Part shown: positions 1-10,482 of the stretch, one piece after another
Layout of the letters: each line of letters begins with the position of its first letter
Numbering within the stretch: the first letter of the stretch is position 1
Assembly (NCBI RefSeq): GCF_030410485.1
Contig: NZ_JAUHHC010000003.1
Span: forward strand, 310,001-374,000
From: Roseateles violae
GTDB lineage: Bacteria > Pseudomonadota > Gammaproteobacteria > Burkholderiales > Burkholderiaceae_C
DNA length: 64,000 nucleotides
Direction: 5' to 3'
The notes under the pieces: model-generated
Databases searched by the model: none
Told to the model about the DNA's origin: nothing
The model's input: the letters and a program-made list of their open reading frames with translations, nothing else
Made by a program: the position numbers and the translations under genes

Positions 1-20
1 GGTCGAGCCGATCAAATAGC

Positions 21-1234
21 TCAAACGGCGCCAGTGTTCATTGAGGTGATGGCCATCATGACCGACACCATCAGCACGCCGATGACCGCGCCGATCAGCA
101 GGATCGCCACCGGTTCGATCAGCGCCATCGCCTGCTTCTGACGCTGGCGAGCGGCCTCGGTCTGCATGCTGCCCAGCGATATCAGCATCGCATCCAAAGT
201 GCCGGAGCGTTCGCCCACCTTGATCAGATTGAGCCGGGCAGCCGGTATCCAGCGGGAATGCTGGAAGCACTCATAGAGGCTGCGGCCATGCTCGAGCTCG
301 CGAGTCGACGAGTTGATCAAGCGCGCGAAATCGCGCAGACCGACCGCACCATGCGACAGGCGCAACGCCTCCAGCAGGGGCACGCGGTTGCGCAGCATAG
401 TGCCCATCAAGGTAGCCCAGCGCCCGACCTCGGCGTCGCGCAGCCATGGCCCAAGCACAGGCGCTTGCGCCAGGCGGTCCATCAACGTCTGGCGCAAACC
501 CGGGCGCGACAAGGCCACCACCGCACCCATCACCACCGCGGCAGCCAACAGCCCGAGCAGCAGCAGATTGGCCTTCATCGCCACCGCGGTCTCTATCACC
601 CACATCGAGAACTCCGGCACATTGGCCCGCGAGCCTTTCAATAGCGGCGCAAAGCGTGGGATGACGCCGATGAAGATGATCAGCACGGCCGCCATGCCGG
701 CCGTCACCAGCACGGCTGGATAGATCAGGGCGTTGCGCAGTTCCTGGGTGATGCGCAAGCTTTGCTCCAGCTGCTCGGCCGCATCGTTCAGCGCACTGGC
801 AATCTGACCGCTGGCTTCACCAACCCGCACCAGCGTCAGCAGGTGGTCCGGCAGCACCAGGCCGCTATCCAGCACCGCGGCATGCAGGCTTTGACCGGCT
901 CGCACCGCCTTCAAGGTAAGTGACAGCGCACCGCCGAGCGCCGACTCCGCATGGCCGGCAGCCAGCGAGGACAGCGCCTCCTCCAGCGTAACGCCGGCCT
1001 TCAGCAGGGTTCCGAGCTCACGCAAGGCCACCACCTTGTCGGTCGCCGTGATGTTGCGTCGGCCACGCAGCCCGGGCGCCTGCGCAGCCGCATCCCCGTC
1101 CAGTGACTGCAGCTCCAGCGGGCGCAAGCCTTGGCGCATCAACTCACGCGCCGCTTGCGCCTGATCGCGCGCCTCCACCTGCCCGCTGACCTCGCGGCCC
1201 GCGACATCCTGAGCTCGATATTTGTAGCCGCCGC

Positions 1235-1238
<4 letters not shown>
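21..1238 (-). CDS. gspF: Type II secretion inner-membrane platform protein GspF
   Basis: A 405-residue polytopic inner-membrane protein of the GspF/PilC family, which anchors the GspE ATPase and helps assemble the pseudopilus. Two homologous T2SSF halves are visible (about residues 70-195 and 275-400), each with conserved glycines and the typical 'LxxxGxxLxxAL' pattern near the start. Hydrophobic segments lie near 170-195, 220-245 and 375-400. The N-terminal 'YKYRAxDxxGxxxxG' motif is characteristic. The start codon overlaps the gspE stop in an ATGA, so translation is coupled. It is the last gene of the operon seen here; only 20 bases follow it in the window. Confidence 0.96.
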
Positions 1239-2926
<1,688 letters not shown>

Positions 2927-2942
2927 GGGCAGCGAGTCAAGA

Positions 2943-5138
2943 TCACTTGCCCGGCTGCGAAGCTGCACCCGCCGGCACCGGCGCAGCGGGCTCCATCCCC
3001 AGCGGAGGATACAGCCCCGTCGCATCCTGCGGCTTTTGGACATCCAGCGCAGCAGGTCGAGCCGTTTGCGCCCAAGGCCCCAGCATCTTGCGGAACGCGT
3101 CGGTCAGCGACTCGGCATCGTGACTGTCGTTGAGGATGTAGGGCGTGATCAGGACCACCAGTTCACGGCGATTTTCGGCCTTGGTCTTGTTGCTGAACAA
3201 GGCGCCAATGCCAGGTATGTCCTTCAACAACGGTATTCCCGCGTTGCCCTGTGTGCTGTCATTCGATATCAAGCCCCCCATCAGCACGGTCGAACCATTC
3301 TTGAGCGTCAGCTTGGTCTCCAGCTTGCGCGTGCTGAACGTCGGCGAATTGTTCACGCCGGTATTGGTTGAGGCAGCCGCACTCACCTCCTGCTGCACCT
3401 CGAGATCGACTTGATCGCCCGAATGGATCACTGGCTTGACCTTGAGGATCACACCCGTGTTGCGATACTGAATGGTCTGCAGCACCGCCGACTGCGTCGG
3501 CAAGGTCACCGAGCCCGTGGTGGTCTGCTGGCTCGTGATGATGGGCACTTCCTGCCCCACCTGAATCGTTGCCGTCTCGCCATTGCGCGCTTGCACGCGA
3601 GGGCTGGAGAGAATCGTGGCCTGATTGGTCGAGGCCAGCGCATTGATGACTGCTCGAATTTGCCCGACCGTGTCAAACACACGGAAGGTCATACCGCCGG
3701 ATCCGATCGACAAGCCGCCCAATGTGCCGCCTACGATCTGAGCGCCATTGCTCATCGCATGCGTGGCCAGCCATTCGACCCCCAGCTGGGCGTTGTCTCC
3801 CAGGGCCAGTTCGGCCACCGTCACCTCGATCAACGCCGCCTTCGCCGGGCGATCCAGCGTTTGCAGCAAGGAGCCGATTTGCGTGTACTGATCGGCGTCG
3901 GCCTGGAAGATCAGCATATTGGACGACTGATCCACGACCACCGACGTCGCGCTACCGCCAGTCGGTGCAGCATTTGCCGCTGCCGGCGGTGTCGTCGTCG
4001 CGGTGCGGACTCTACCGCCGCTCAGCAACTGATCCAGGGTCTTGGCCAGATCCGCAGCATCCTTGTGCTTGACCTGGTAGGTGAAGTAGTTCTTGCCGAT
4101 CCCACGCTCATTGGGTTTGTCCAATGTCCGCGCCCAATTGGTCACATGCTGGAGAACCTCGTCGCTGGCCGCGAATACGAACACCTGGTTGACGGCCGAT
4201 ACCGGCATCAACACGATCGGATAACGAATACCCCCCTGGTTCAGCTGTCCCACCGGGGCCACGGCATAGCCCTGCGCGGTCATGACCTCAGCGAGCCTGC
4301 GCGCAAGATCATCAGCCGACCAGTAAGCCGGAGCGAGCGCAATGCTCTTGCGGCCGCTCATCAATGGCTGATCAAGAACGCGCAAGGCCTCCAATGCAGA
4401 CTGCAAATTATCCGGCGTACCGCTGAGCAACAGGGCATTGCGCCCGACGTCCTCCTGCACATTGACGCGCGTGCCAAACAGCGTCTTCAGCCAGTTCGCG
4501 ACATCGGTCTGCCGCACCACTTGCAGCTCCACCAGCTGAAACACCGGCCGCAGCGGCAGCGGGGTGTCGGGCGAGGCGGCGCCCCGTCGCAACTCGGGCA
4601 GATTGCCCAGCTGAGCATTGTCGGGCACCACACGCAGCAGGCCGCCCGCGTCGATGGCGGCGACACCATAACTCTTCAAGAGCAATTTGACGGCGTTGTC
4701 CAGTTGCTCAGGTGGCTGTGGCGCCCCGGTGCGAAATGTCACCAGTTCCTTTCGAGCCTGCACCGCCGGATCGATATTGACATTGCGCTTCAGTATTTCT
4801 GCATAGACGATCTGGATGAAAACCGGCAATGGCACTTGCTGCAGATTGATCGTCGCTACTTCCCCCGCCGTCGCCTGCGCAGCAGCGCGCTGCTGATCCG
4901 CCGCTTCGCGACCACGCGCAAAGTTGGAGGGCTGGGCCACCGGCGGCTGCGGTAATGCATTGACCGTCAGATCATTGCGGCGGGACATCTCGTTGCCGCT
5001 GGCCGTATTGCTTTGTGCCGAGACCGGCAACGGCAAACTCGGCGGCAGCCCGGGAGCCACCGGCGCGCAAGCGACAAGCAAGCTTGCACAAGCCAACGGA
5101 ATCAGCAATGGCGAACGCCGGCGCAGGGTTTCAATCAC
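2943..5138 (-). CDS. gspD: Type II secretion outer-membrane secretin GspD
   Basis: Outer-membrane channel protein of the T2SS, 731 residues from the chosen GTG start. It opens with a hydrophobic signal ending in LLVAC, a likely lipobox. Periplasmic N0-N3 ring modules follow (for example NVNIDPAV and the repeated 'NxLLLSGTPDN' and 'NMLIFQADADQY' motifs), then the secretin domain with VPIITSQQ and the 'TVLMGGLI' region. I prefer GTG at 5138 over the upstream ATG at 5174. GTG overlaps the upstream stop by 8 bp and has GGAG nine bases before it; the ATG would overlap the neighbour by 44 bp. Confidence 0.94.
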   Translation of the reverse strand: MIETLRRRSPLLIPLACASLLVACAPVAPGLPPSLPLPVSAQSNTASGNEMSRRNDLTVNALPQPPVAQPSNFARGREAADQQRAAAQATAGEVATINLQQVPLPVFIQIVYAEILKRNVNIDPAVQARKELVTFRTGAPQPPEQLDNAVKLLLKSYGVAAIDAGGLLRVVPDNAQLGNLPELRRGAASPDTPLPLRPVFQLVELQVVRQTDVANWLKTLFGTRVNVQEDVGRNALLLSGTPDNLQSALEALRVLDQPLMSGRKSIALAPAYWSADDLARRLAEVMTAQGYAVAPVGQLNQGGIRYPIVLMPVSAVNQVFVFAASDEVLQHVTNWARTLDKPNERGIGKNYFTYQVKHKDAADLAKTLDQLLSGGRVRTATTTPPAAANAAPTGGSATSVVVDQSSNMLIFQADADQYTQIGSLLQTLDRPAKAALIEVTVAELALGDNAQLGVEWLATHAMSNGAQIVGGTLGGLSIGSGGMTFRVFDTVGQIRAVINALASTNQATILSSPRVQARNGETATIQVGQEVPIITSQQTTTGSVTLPTQSAVLQTIQYRNTGVILKVKPVIHSGDQVDLEVQQEVSAAASTNTGVNNSPTFSTRKLETKLTLKNGSTVLMGGLISNDSTQGNAGIPLLKDIPGIGALFSNKTKAENRRELVVLITPYILNDSHDAESLTDAFRKMLGPWAQTARPAALDVQKPQDATGLYPPLGMEPAAPVPAGAASQPGK

Positions 5139-5577
5139 GAAGTTCAACTCCAAAGCGATAAAGCTTTCTACCAACTCTTATGCACACTTGATTGCCATCG
5201 ACAGCCTCGATCACATGGCCGCTGGGCAGCTTCTCACCCACCTTGAGCCGCTGCGGCGCCTTCTGCACGTCCTCGAACAGCACCAGGGCTCCACCGTGCT
5301 TGCCGGAACCATAGACGCCGGCCAAGCGCCAACGATTGTTCTCGATAGGCGCCTCGCTGGCCGCCTTTATCTCCGGCCCCCAGACGCTGGACGACGCCAC
5401 CTGCACCACCATTGAAGTAGCATCATTCTGACTGGGCAGCGCGGCCAACTCCCAACGGTCGCTGCGGGGCTGGACCATGGCCGGCACCGGCTCTGGCGGC
5501 AGCCTGCCGAACCATCCCGCCAAGCCAGCGGCAGACAGCAGCAGCAGGACATGCTTGGGTCGCAGATCCTGCATCAT
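5131..5577 (-). CDS. gspC: GspC-like type II secretion protein (short, HR domain only)
   Basis: A 148-residue protein with a short cytoplasmic N-terminus, one membrane segment (about residues 9-25) and a periplasmic beta-rich domain. The pattern RWRLAGVYG ... LKVGEKLPSGHVIEAV ... LYRFGVEL matches the homology region of GspC/PulC, which contacts the secretin. It has no room for the C-terminal PDZ or coiled-coil segment of classical GspC. Homologues in related clusters are sometimes labelled GspN, so the symbol is a judgement. It overlaps gspM by 4 bp and gspD by 8 bp. Confidence 0.8.
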   Translation of the reverse strand: MMQDLRPKHVLLLLSAAGLAGWFGRLPPEPVPAMVQPRSDRWELAALPSQNDATSMVVQVASSSVWGPEIKAASEAPIENNRWRLAGVYGSGKHGGALVLFEDVQKAPQRLKVGEKLPSGHVIEAVDGNQVCIRVGRKLYRFGVELRD

Positions 5578-6194
5578 GTCCTGCGTTCCTCGTTGCGGAA
5601 CAGCACCCTGACTTCCAGCTCCGCGCGGGCCGGCTGCGCAACGGGGCGCAAGCGCAGACTCTCGACAACCATGACCTGGGGCGAACGTCCGAGCTCGGCC
5701 AACAAAGCCATCAGGCCAAAGCGGTTCATATCGACCACCAGCCGTGCCCGCAAAGGATAGACGTTAGCACCCACGAGTCCATTCGCACCCGGCGACGCGC
5801 TAACCGTCAACTCACGGACTGGCAACCCAGCCTTCTCGGACCAGGAGCGCAAGGTATCTTGCAACGCTGCTTCGGCCAGTCCTTGGCTCGCAGCGGACCA
5901 CATCATGGACTTCGCCGTCTCCAGATGCTTATGCGCCTCCTCGGCACGCTGCACCCACTGGCCGGCCGACTGCAAGGGCTTGAGCCGCTCCATCTCGACA
6001 CGCGCCTCATCGGCCTCCCCCCGCCAAACCTGGGCCTGATCCTGGAGCAACATCACCAGCCAGATCCATAGCGTAGCGGCGATCAGGAACAGCCCCAAAC
6101 GCAGTCGCACATTGCCACGTAACTCGGCCCGGATCTGGCTCAGGCCTTGACCGATCGCTGTTGAATCGCCGGATGCTTCGACACCCACTGTCAT
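5574..6194 (-). CDS. gspM: Type II secretion protein GspM
   Basis: A 206-residue bitopic protein. One membrane segment (about residues 33-52) is followed by a helical and then a ferredoxin-like periplasmic domain. GspM binds GspL and helps position the assembly platform. Assignment rests on the membrane topology, the 'LQDTLRSWSEKAGLPV' stretch typical of the family and its exact place between gspL and gspC. It overlaps both neighbours by 4 bp (ATGA). Sequence conservation in this family is low. Confidence 0.87.
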   Translation of the reverse strand: MTVGVEASGDSTAIGQGLSQIRAELRGNVRLRLGLFLIAATLWIWLVMLLQDQAQVWRGEADEARVEMERLKPLQSAGQWVQRAEEAHKHLETAKSMMWSAASQGLAEAALQDTLRSWSEKAGLPVRELTVSASPGANGLVGANVYPLRARLVVDMNRFGLMALLAELGRSPQVMVVESLRLRPVAQPARAELEVRVLFRNEERRT

Positions 6195-7384
6195 GACTTT
6201 CCCGCCTGTTGAGGAGCTACCGGCTTGGGCAACTCAGGGTTGACGGGCAGTTCGGCCGCACCACGCTTCAGACCCGAGTCATTGCTGCTCCTGCCAGGTG
6301 GCCGAGCCGCCGATAACTTCATCTCGAAAGTCGCCCAGCTGCGGACCCCGGCATCTTTGACCTCACTGACCTGGGTGAACCAGCCTCCGGACTCCAGATC
6401 ATTGACGACCTTGGCCCGCGACAAGTCGGTCGGCAACTCAAGCCCGACACGCAAGGACTGCGGCCCCAAGTCCAGTTCCTTGACCGTGATGCCCTTGGGC
6501 AGCAATTTGGCCAAATGATCGATCACCTCAAGCGGAAAGGGGGCGGTCAGCTGCTTGATCAAGACCGCGCTCTGATCGGCCGCCGCCAGCGCTTTGTCTC
6601 GCGCTGCCAGCAAGGGTGCGGCATCTTGCTTGACAGCCTCCAGCGCTTGCCGCGCGGCGATGCTCTCCTGCCTTGAATCCCAGGCATCGCGCGCCGCCCA
6701 GGTCGTGAAGGCCAGCAGGGAAAGCACGGTCACACCCATCAGCAAACGCTCATTGCCAAGCGCTGCATACCCCAGCTGATCGGCACGCAATACCGGCCGC
6801 AGCGGTTTGAACCAGGCCAGGCGCTCGAGTTCGGGCAGCACCTCGGCATCCCGGCGAGAAACTCCCATGCGGCTTTGGCGGCCAAAGGCAACCCATTCGT
6901 CCAGCGCCGGCTTTTGCGCCCACCAGCGGCTCGCCAGCAAGACGCCATTAAGCCAAGCCTGACCTTCGCATCCCTCCAAGCATTCAACCAGATGCAAGCC
7001 GTCGGATGCGGGCTCGTGAAGAAGACTTTCTGGCCAAAGCTCCGAGGCTATGCGCTCGTCAAGCTCAAGAGCCCCCCGCTCAAGCGCAAAAACCTGAGCC
7101 TGATCACCGAGCAGATCGACAAGAAAAACACTATCGGGAAACGGCTGCCAAGCGGCCAACTGCGCCTGCAAAGCCCCTGCTCGATCGGCCGGCGGAACCC
7201 CGGCCAGGTTCACACAGCGATAGCGCAACAGCCCGCGCGCCAGCAGCCAGGGCCCGCGCGCCGCCGCGCCAGCGGGCCGAAACAACCCCTCACGGGTCAA
7301 GCGGGCGAGACGATCCGGAGCGAGCGATGGCCTGGCTCGGGACAGGAAATTTCGCAACGGGGTTGGCAACGGCAGAAGTGGCAT
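6191..7384 (-). CDS. gspL: Type II secretion protein GspL
   Basis: A 397-residue inner-membrane protein with a cytoplasmic actin-like half (about 1-215), one membrane segment (about 216-232, LLMGVTVLSLLAFTTWAA), a coiled-coil stretch and a periplasmic ferredoxin-like domain ending near 350. It links GspE to GspM. The tail (about 355-397) is Pro/Ala/Lys-rich and looks disordered. The start at 7384 lies 95 bp inside gspK and has no clear Shine-Dalgarno, so the true start may be further downstream. It overlaps gspM by 4 bp. Confidence 0.88.
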   Translation of the reverse strand: MPLLPLPTPLRNFLSRARPSLAPDRLARLTREGLFRPAGAAARGPWLLARGLLRYRCVNLAGVPPADRAGALQAQLAAWQPFPDSVFLVDLLGDQAQVFALERGALELDERIASELWPESLLHEPASDGLHLVECLEGCEGQAWLNGVLLASRWWAQKPALDEWVAFGRQSRMGVSRRDAEVLPELERLAWFKPLRPVLRADQLGYAALGNERLLMGVTVLSLLAFTTWAARDAWDSRQESIAARQALEAVKQDAAPLLAARDKALAAADQSAVLIKQLTAPFPLEVIDHLAKLLPKGITVKELDLGPQSLRVGLELPTDLSRAKVVNDLESGGWFTQVSEVKDAGVRSWATFEMKLSAARPPGRSSNDSGLKRGAAELPVNPELPKPVAPQQAGKS

Positions 7385-8336
7385 TGTTGGAGTCAGGACG
7401 GTCAGTCTGGCGAACCTCGTGGATCAGCCAAGGCGCTGCGTTACCCGTCGGCAGAATCAAAAGATTGTACTCAAGCGCCTGTGGCAGACCGGGCGCCCAG
7501 ACCTGAAGACGCTGGACATTGCTGGCATGGAAGAGAAGATGCTCACCGCCGAAAGGAATACCGGTTGCCGCGGTAGCGGCGGCAGCATCGAAGAATGGTG
7601 CATTTTTCCGCAGAGTTTCAAACAAATCCCACTGCTCATTTGATACCTTGGGCCAGATACTCTTCAGCAAATTCAGCGGGGCGGTATTCGGATTGAACAA
7701 TTTGTCCCGCCTTATCCCCACCCAGGGCGACAACTTGGCCCGCAGAGCCGGCTCGGACTGCCAGCCGGGCATCGCGGCCAGCTCGTCCACCGACAGCAAC
7801 CAGCCGTTGCGCGGCGGCGGCAAGCCCAGCGCCGAGTAGTCCTGTGCTTCGGCGCCGTTGAGGCGTCGCAGATTGTCGATGTCGGCATAGTCTTCCACCA
7901 CGTCCATCAGCGAAGCCAGTTGATCGGCACGCGCCCCCAAACCGAGCAGGACGTTAGCCAGCCCTTCGCGATCCAGGACGTTGAGGGACAACAATCCGCG
8001 CTCGTCCTGCAACTGCACGATCGCCCCCTCCGCAGTCTGAAGACGACGACCATCCAGGGGCAAGGGTTGCTCATCGACAAATCCAGCCGAGGCCAGGCCG
8101 ATCGGTCGTGTGCTGAGCCAATACAGCACCTGCGCCCTCGCACTGTTCGCCGCCAGTCGCGCATCCGCATACGATTGCAAGGTCCGAGCCTGGTCCCGCA
8201 GAGCGTCTATGCGCAGCGCAAAACGTGCCGCGACAATGGCCACCACCGTCAAGGCCACGGTCACGAACAGCAGCACGTAACCGCGCTCGCCGGATTTGAC
8301 AAGACCCGCCCCTCGCCGGCGCCGATACCTGCTCAA
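7290..8336 (-). CDS. gspK: Type II secretion minor pseudopilin GspK
   Basis: A 348-residue minor pseudopilin that caps the pseudopilus tip with GspI and GspJ. The N-terminal leader ends at RG, followed by YVLLFVTVALTVVAIVAARFA, the hydrophobic pilin helix. As usual for GspK the Glu5 of type IV pilins is absent. A large helical insert (about residues 110-230, 'DEAxRLNLN'-like and 'DxxDxDNLRRLNGAE') is typical. It starts in an ATGA overlap with gspJ. Its 3' end overlaps gspL by 95 bp, which is longer than every other junction in this operon. Confidence 0.92.
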   Translation of the reverse strand: MSRYRRRRGAGLVKSGERGYVLLFVTVALTVVAIVAARFALRIDALRDQARTLQSYADARLAANSARAQVLYWLSTRPIGLASAGFVDEQPLPLDGRRLQTAEGAIVQLQDERGLLSLNVLDREGLANVLLGLGARADQLASLMDVVEDYADIDNLRRLNGAEAQDYSALGLPPPRNGWLLSVDELAAMPGWQSEPALRAKLSPWVGIRRDKLFNPNTAPLNLLKSIWPKVSNEQWDLFETLRKNAPFFDAAAATAATGIPFGGEHLLFHASNVQRLQVWAPGLPQALEYNLLILPTGNAAPWLIHEVRQTDRPDSNNATSAVANPVAKFPVPSQAIARSGSSRPLDP

Positions 8337-8980
8337 GGGAGCGTCTCCGGGTCAATACGCTGCCCCAAGGGCTGGGCAGAGGCCTGCGGCCGCGCGACGA
8401 CCAGCCAGGGCTCGTTCGCACCAGGGTCCAGGGCAATCAGGCGCGGCAAAGCCTGGGGCCTGCCGAAGGCCGGCGGCCACTGCGATTGCCAGTCCCCGGC
8501 ATCATCCAGATAGCGCCATGCGCCACGCTGCCCCGACCAATCCATCAGGACCGCCGGCGGCGAGCCGACTTCCCCTACGCTCAACTGCAGCTCACTGCGC
8601 CCGCGCTGCTCATCAAAGCGGATCTGCAAGCGCATCCGGTTCGGGCCCCTGCTGGCGACCAGAGGCAGCAAGGTGCTGACGCCCGACAGCTGCCGCTCAT
8701 CACCGCGAAAGCGGTCCGCCGTCTCGGCAAACCCCGGCATCAAACCCTCGAGGCATTGCTGGACCCAGATGCGACGCAAGGTCTCCACCTGACCGGCCAG
8801 TTGCTGCCCCTGCAGCAACTGCTCGATGCGCGCCACCTGGAACAGCGCCTGCGACATCAGTCCCGCGACCATGGAAACCAGGACAAGGGTGACGAGCGTC
8901 TCCAGCAAGGTAAAGCCCGCCATCCAGCGCGGCGCCTTCCGCATCGTCGACACAGCGCGCACGCGCGACTCAGGGCTCAT
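8333..8980 (-). CDS. gspJ: Type II secretion minor pseudopilin GspJ
   Basis: A 215-residue minor pseudopilin with a class III prepilin leader cleaved before FTLLETLVTLVLVSMVAG (MAG|FTLLE; Glu at position +5 of the mature protein). The start at 8980 is chosen because GAGG lies seven bases upstream; the internal ATG at 8944 has no such site. It overlaps gspI by 11 bp and gspK by 4 bp. GspI, GspJ and GspK normally form the tip complex that starts pseudopilus growth. Confidence 0.9.
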   Translation of the reverse strand: MSPESRVRAVSTMRKAPRWMAGFTLLETLVTLVLVSMVAGLMSQALFQVARIEQLLQGQQLAGQVETLRRIWVQQCLEGLMPGFAETADRFRGDERQLSGVSTLLPLVASRGPNRMRLQIRFDEQRGRSELQLSVGEVGSPPAVLMDWSGQRGAWRYLDDAGDWQSQWPPAFGRPQALPRLIALDPGANEPWLVVARPQASAQPLGQRIDPETLP

Positions 8981-9419
8981 CGGGCCGCCTCGTCGGAGCC
9001 GCCTGTCCCAGCAGTTCCAGGCCCGGCTGCAGGAATTCGAACCGGGTGCGCGTCGAACCATCTGCATTGCTCGCCGTGACCTGAACCCGATACAGGCCGA
9101 CATTCCAGCGCGGCGGCAAGGTCGCCCGTGTTGGCTGGCTCGGGCGCATCGGGCTCACGAGATCCGCCCGCCAGACCAGCTTCAGCCCGCCCTGGCTGCG
9201 CTCGCCAGCGGGCTCGACAAAGGGATTGAGGTCCGCCAGCAGCCCCTCGGCGAGCAATTGCTGCTCGACCTCGGCCTGACGGGCCTTGAGGCGGGACGCC
9301 ATCTGCATGTTCTGGCCCAGCCAGGCAAACAATGCGGCTCCGCTGGCGGCCAGGATGGTCAGGGCCACCAGGGCTTCGAGCAGGCCGAAGCCGGCAATAT
9401 CTCGATCAGACTTCTTCAT
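8970..9419 (-). CDS. gspI: Type II secretion minor pseudopilin GspI
   Basis: A 149-residue minor pseudopilin. The leader MKKSDRDIAG is followed by FGLLEALVALTILAASGAAL, which contains the prepilin peptidase site and the Glu5 residue. The C-terminal part is a small beta domain with a conserved 'W..D' region and 'VQVTASNADG'. It lies 31 bp after gspH and overlaps gspJ. No prepilin peptidase (gspO/pilD) gene is in the window, so processing must rely on one elsewhere. Confidence 0.9.
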   Translation of the reverse strand: MKKSDRDIAGFGLLEALVALTILAASGAALFAWLGQNMQMASRLKARQAEVEQQLLAEGLLADLNPFVEPAGERSQGGLKLVWRADLVSPMRPSQPTRATLPPRWNVGLYRVQVTASNADGSTRTRFEFLQPGLELLGQAAPTRRPDEP

Positions 9420-9450
9420 AGGGTCAAGCAGGCGGGAGCCAAGCCGGCAA

Positions 9451-9855
9451 TCAGGGGAGAACCCGCCCCGTCACCGCCTCTATCTGCCAAACCTCGGCCC
9501 GCCCCCCTGGCTTGCTGCGCACGCTCAGCCGCCCACCCGAGGCCACGCCCATGGCGCTGTAGCGCAGCGGTTGCTCGAGACTGAATTCCAGTTCCGCGGG
9601 CAAATCAGGTAGCAGTGCACGCAAGGCCGGCGCATCCAGTTCCAATACCGCCCCCTGGCGGAAGGCGGCCACCGGCAAGCCCTGCAGGGCGGCGCGTAAA
9701 TCGTCGCGCCAGCCGCGCTCCTGCACGGCAGCGATCCAGCGCGAGGCGGCTGGCAGAACGAAACCGATGCTCAAGGCCGCGATGGTCAGCACAACCAGCA
9801 GCTCAAGCAGCGTGAAGCCGCGCGAACGCGGCAACGCCTGCCGCCGCAATCTCAT
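9451..9855 (-). CDS. gspH: Type II secretion minor pseudopilin GspH
   Basis: A 134-residue minor pseudopilin. The leader MRLRRQALPRSRG is followed by FTLLELLVVLTIAALSIGFV, a standard prepilin signal and helix. The start at 9855 places this leader at the N-terminus and leaves only one base after the gspG stop (TGA-G-ATG). The open frame continues far upstream, but those residues belong to the gspG shadow. The C-terminal domain ('RYSAMGVASGGRLSV') fits GspH. Confidence 0.9.
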   Translation of the reverse strand: MRLRRQALPRSRGFTLLELLVVLTIAALSIGFVLPAASRWIAAVQERGWRDDLRAALQGLPVAAFRQGAVLELDAPALRALLPDLPAELEFSLEQPLRYSAMGVASGGRLSVRSKPGGRAEVWQIEAVTGRVLP

Positions 9856-9856
9856 C

Positions 9857-10327
9857 TCACTGCGCCGCCGGCAGCACACCCAGGTCCGCAGCATCACCGG
9901 TCCCGCCGCGCTTGCCGTCCGCACCCATCGAGTAAAGCGCAAAAGGCTGGCCATCGGCGCCCGGCACGGCATATTGATAGGGATGTGCCCAGGGATCTTC
10001 CGGCAGCGCCCCATCCAGATAGGGACCGCGCCAACGCGCGGCCACCGCTGCATCGGCCGGGGCCTTGCTCAGCAGGGCAAGCCCTTCCTCCGGCGTGGGG
10101 TAGCGTCCGATATCCAGCCGCAGGCTCTCCACCGCACCCCGCAGCATCTTGACCTGGGTGGTCGCCGCCGTGATCTTGGACTGATCGACCTTGGAGAACA
10201 GGCGCGGACCGACGAGGCCGGCCAGCAGACCGATGATGACCAGCACCACCAGCATTTCCAGCAGCGTGAAACCCAGGCTGCGGCCGGCGCGCTGGCGCGC
10301 CCGGTACGAATCTCGGAAGGAATGCAT
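9857..10327 (-). CDS. gspG: Type II secretion major pseudopilin GspG
   Basis: A 156-residue major pseudopilin and first gene of the operon as read here. The prepilin leader ends in SLG, followed by FTLLEMLVVLVIIGLLAGLV with Glu5. The C-terminal part carries the GspG signature 'RYPTPEEGLxxL' and 'GPYLDGALPEDPWxxPYQY', including the calcium-site loop residues. It is separated from the upstream exported-protein gene by 155 bp containing that gene's terminator, so the operon must have its own promoter; a TACAAT hexamer at 10378-10383 (minus strand) is a weak candidate -10. Confidence 0.96.
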   Translation of the reverse strand: MHSFRDSYRARQRAGRSLGFTLLEMLVVLVIIGLLAGLVGPRLFSKVDQSKITAATTQVKMLRGAVESLRLDIGRYPTPEEGLALLSKAPADAAVAARWRGPYLDGALPEDPWAHPYQYAVPGADGQPFALYSMGADGKRGGTGDAADLGVLPAAQ

Positions 10328-10427
10328 TGCTGTGTTTTCGTGGAGTCAATCAACAAACGGCACATGCCGCAGCCGGCATTGTAGACAGACATGCCGATGG
10401 CGCCGGACGACACCAAACAGACAGGCA

Positions 10428-10456
10428 AGAAAAAAGGGCGCCTTGCGGCGCCCTTT
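10428..10456 (-). terminator. Rho-independent terminator of the exported-protein gene
   Basis: Perfect 10-bp inverted repeat AAAGGGCGCC / GGCGCCCTTT with a 4-nt loop. Read on the minus strand it is followed by a run of T residues (TTTTTTCTT including the last stem bases). It sits 27 bp after the stop codon at 10483 and before gspG, so it separates the two transcripts. Confidence 0.92.
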
Positions 10457-10482
10457 CAAACCTCACACTTTTCAGTGATCGA

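Noticed and set aside
5139-5174. Upstream ATG start for gspD
   Set aside because: It would overlap the preceding gene by 44 bp. The GTG at 5138 has a well-spaced GGAG and a short overlap that fits the operon.
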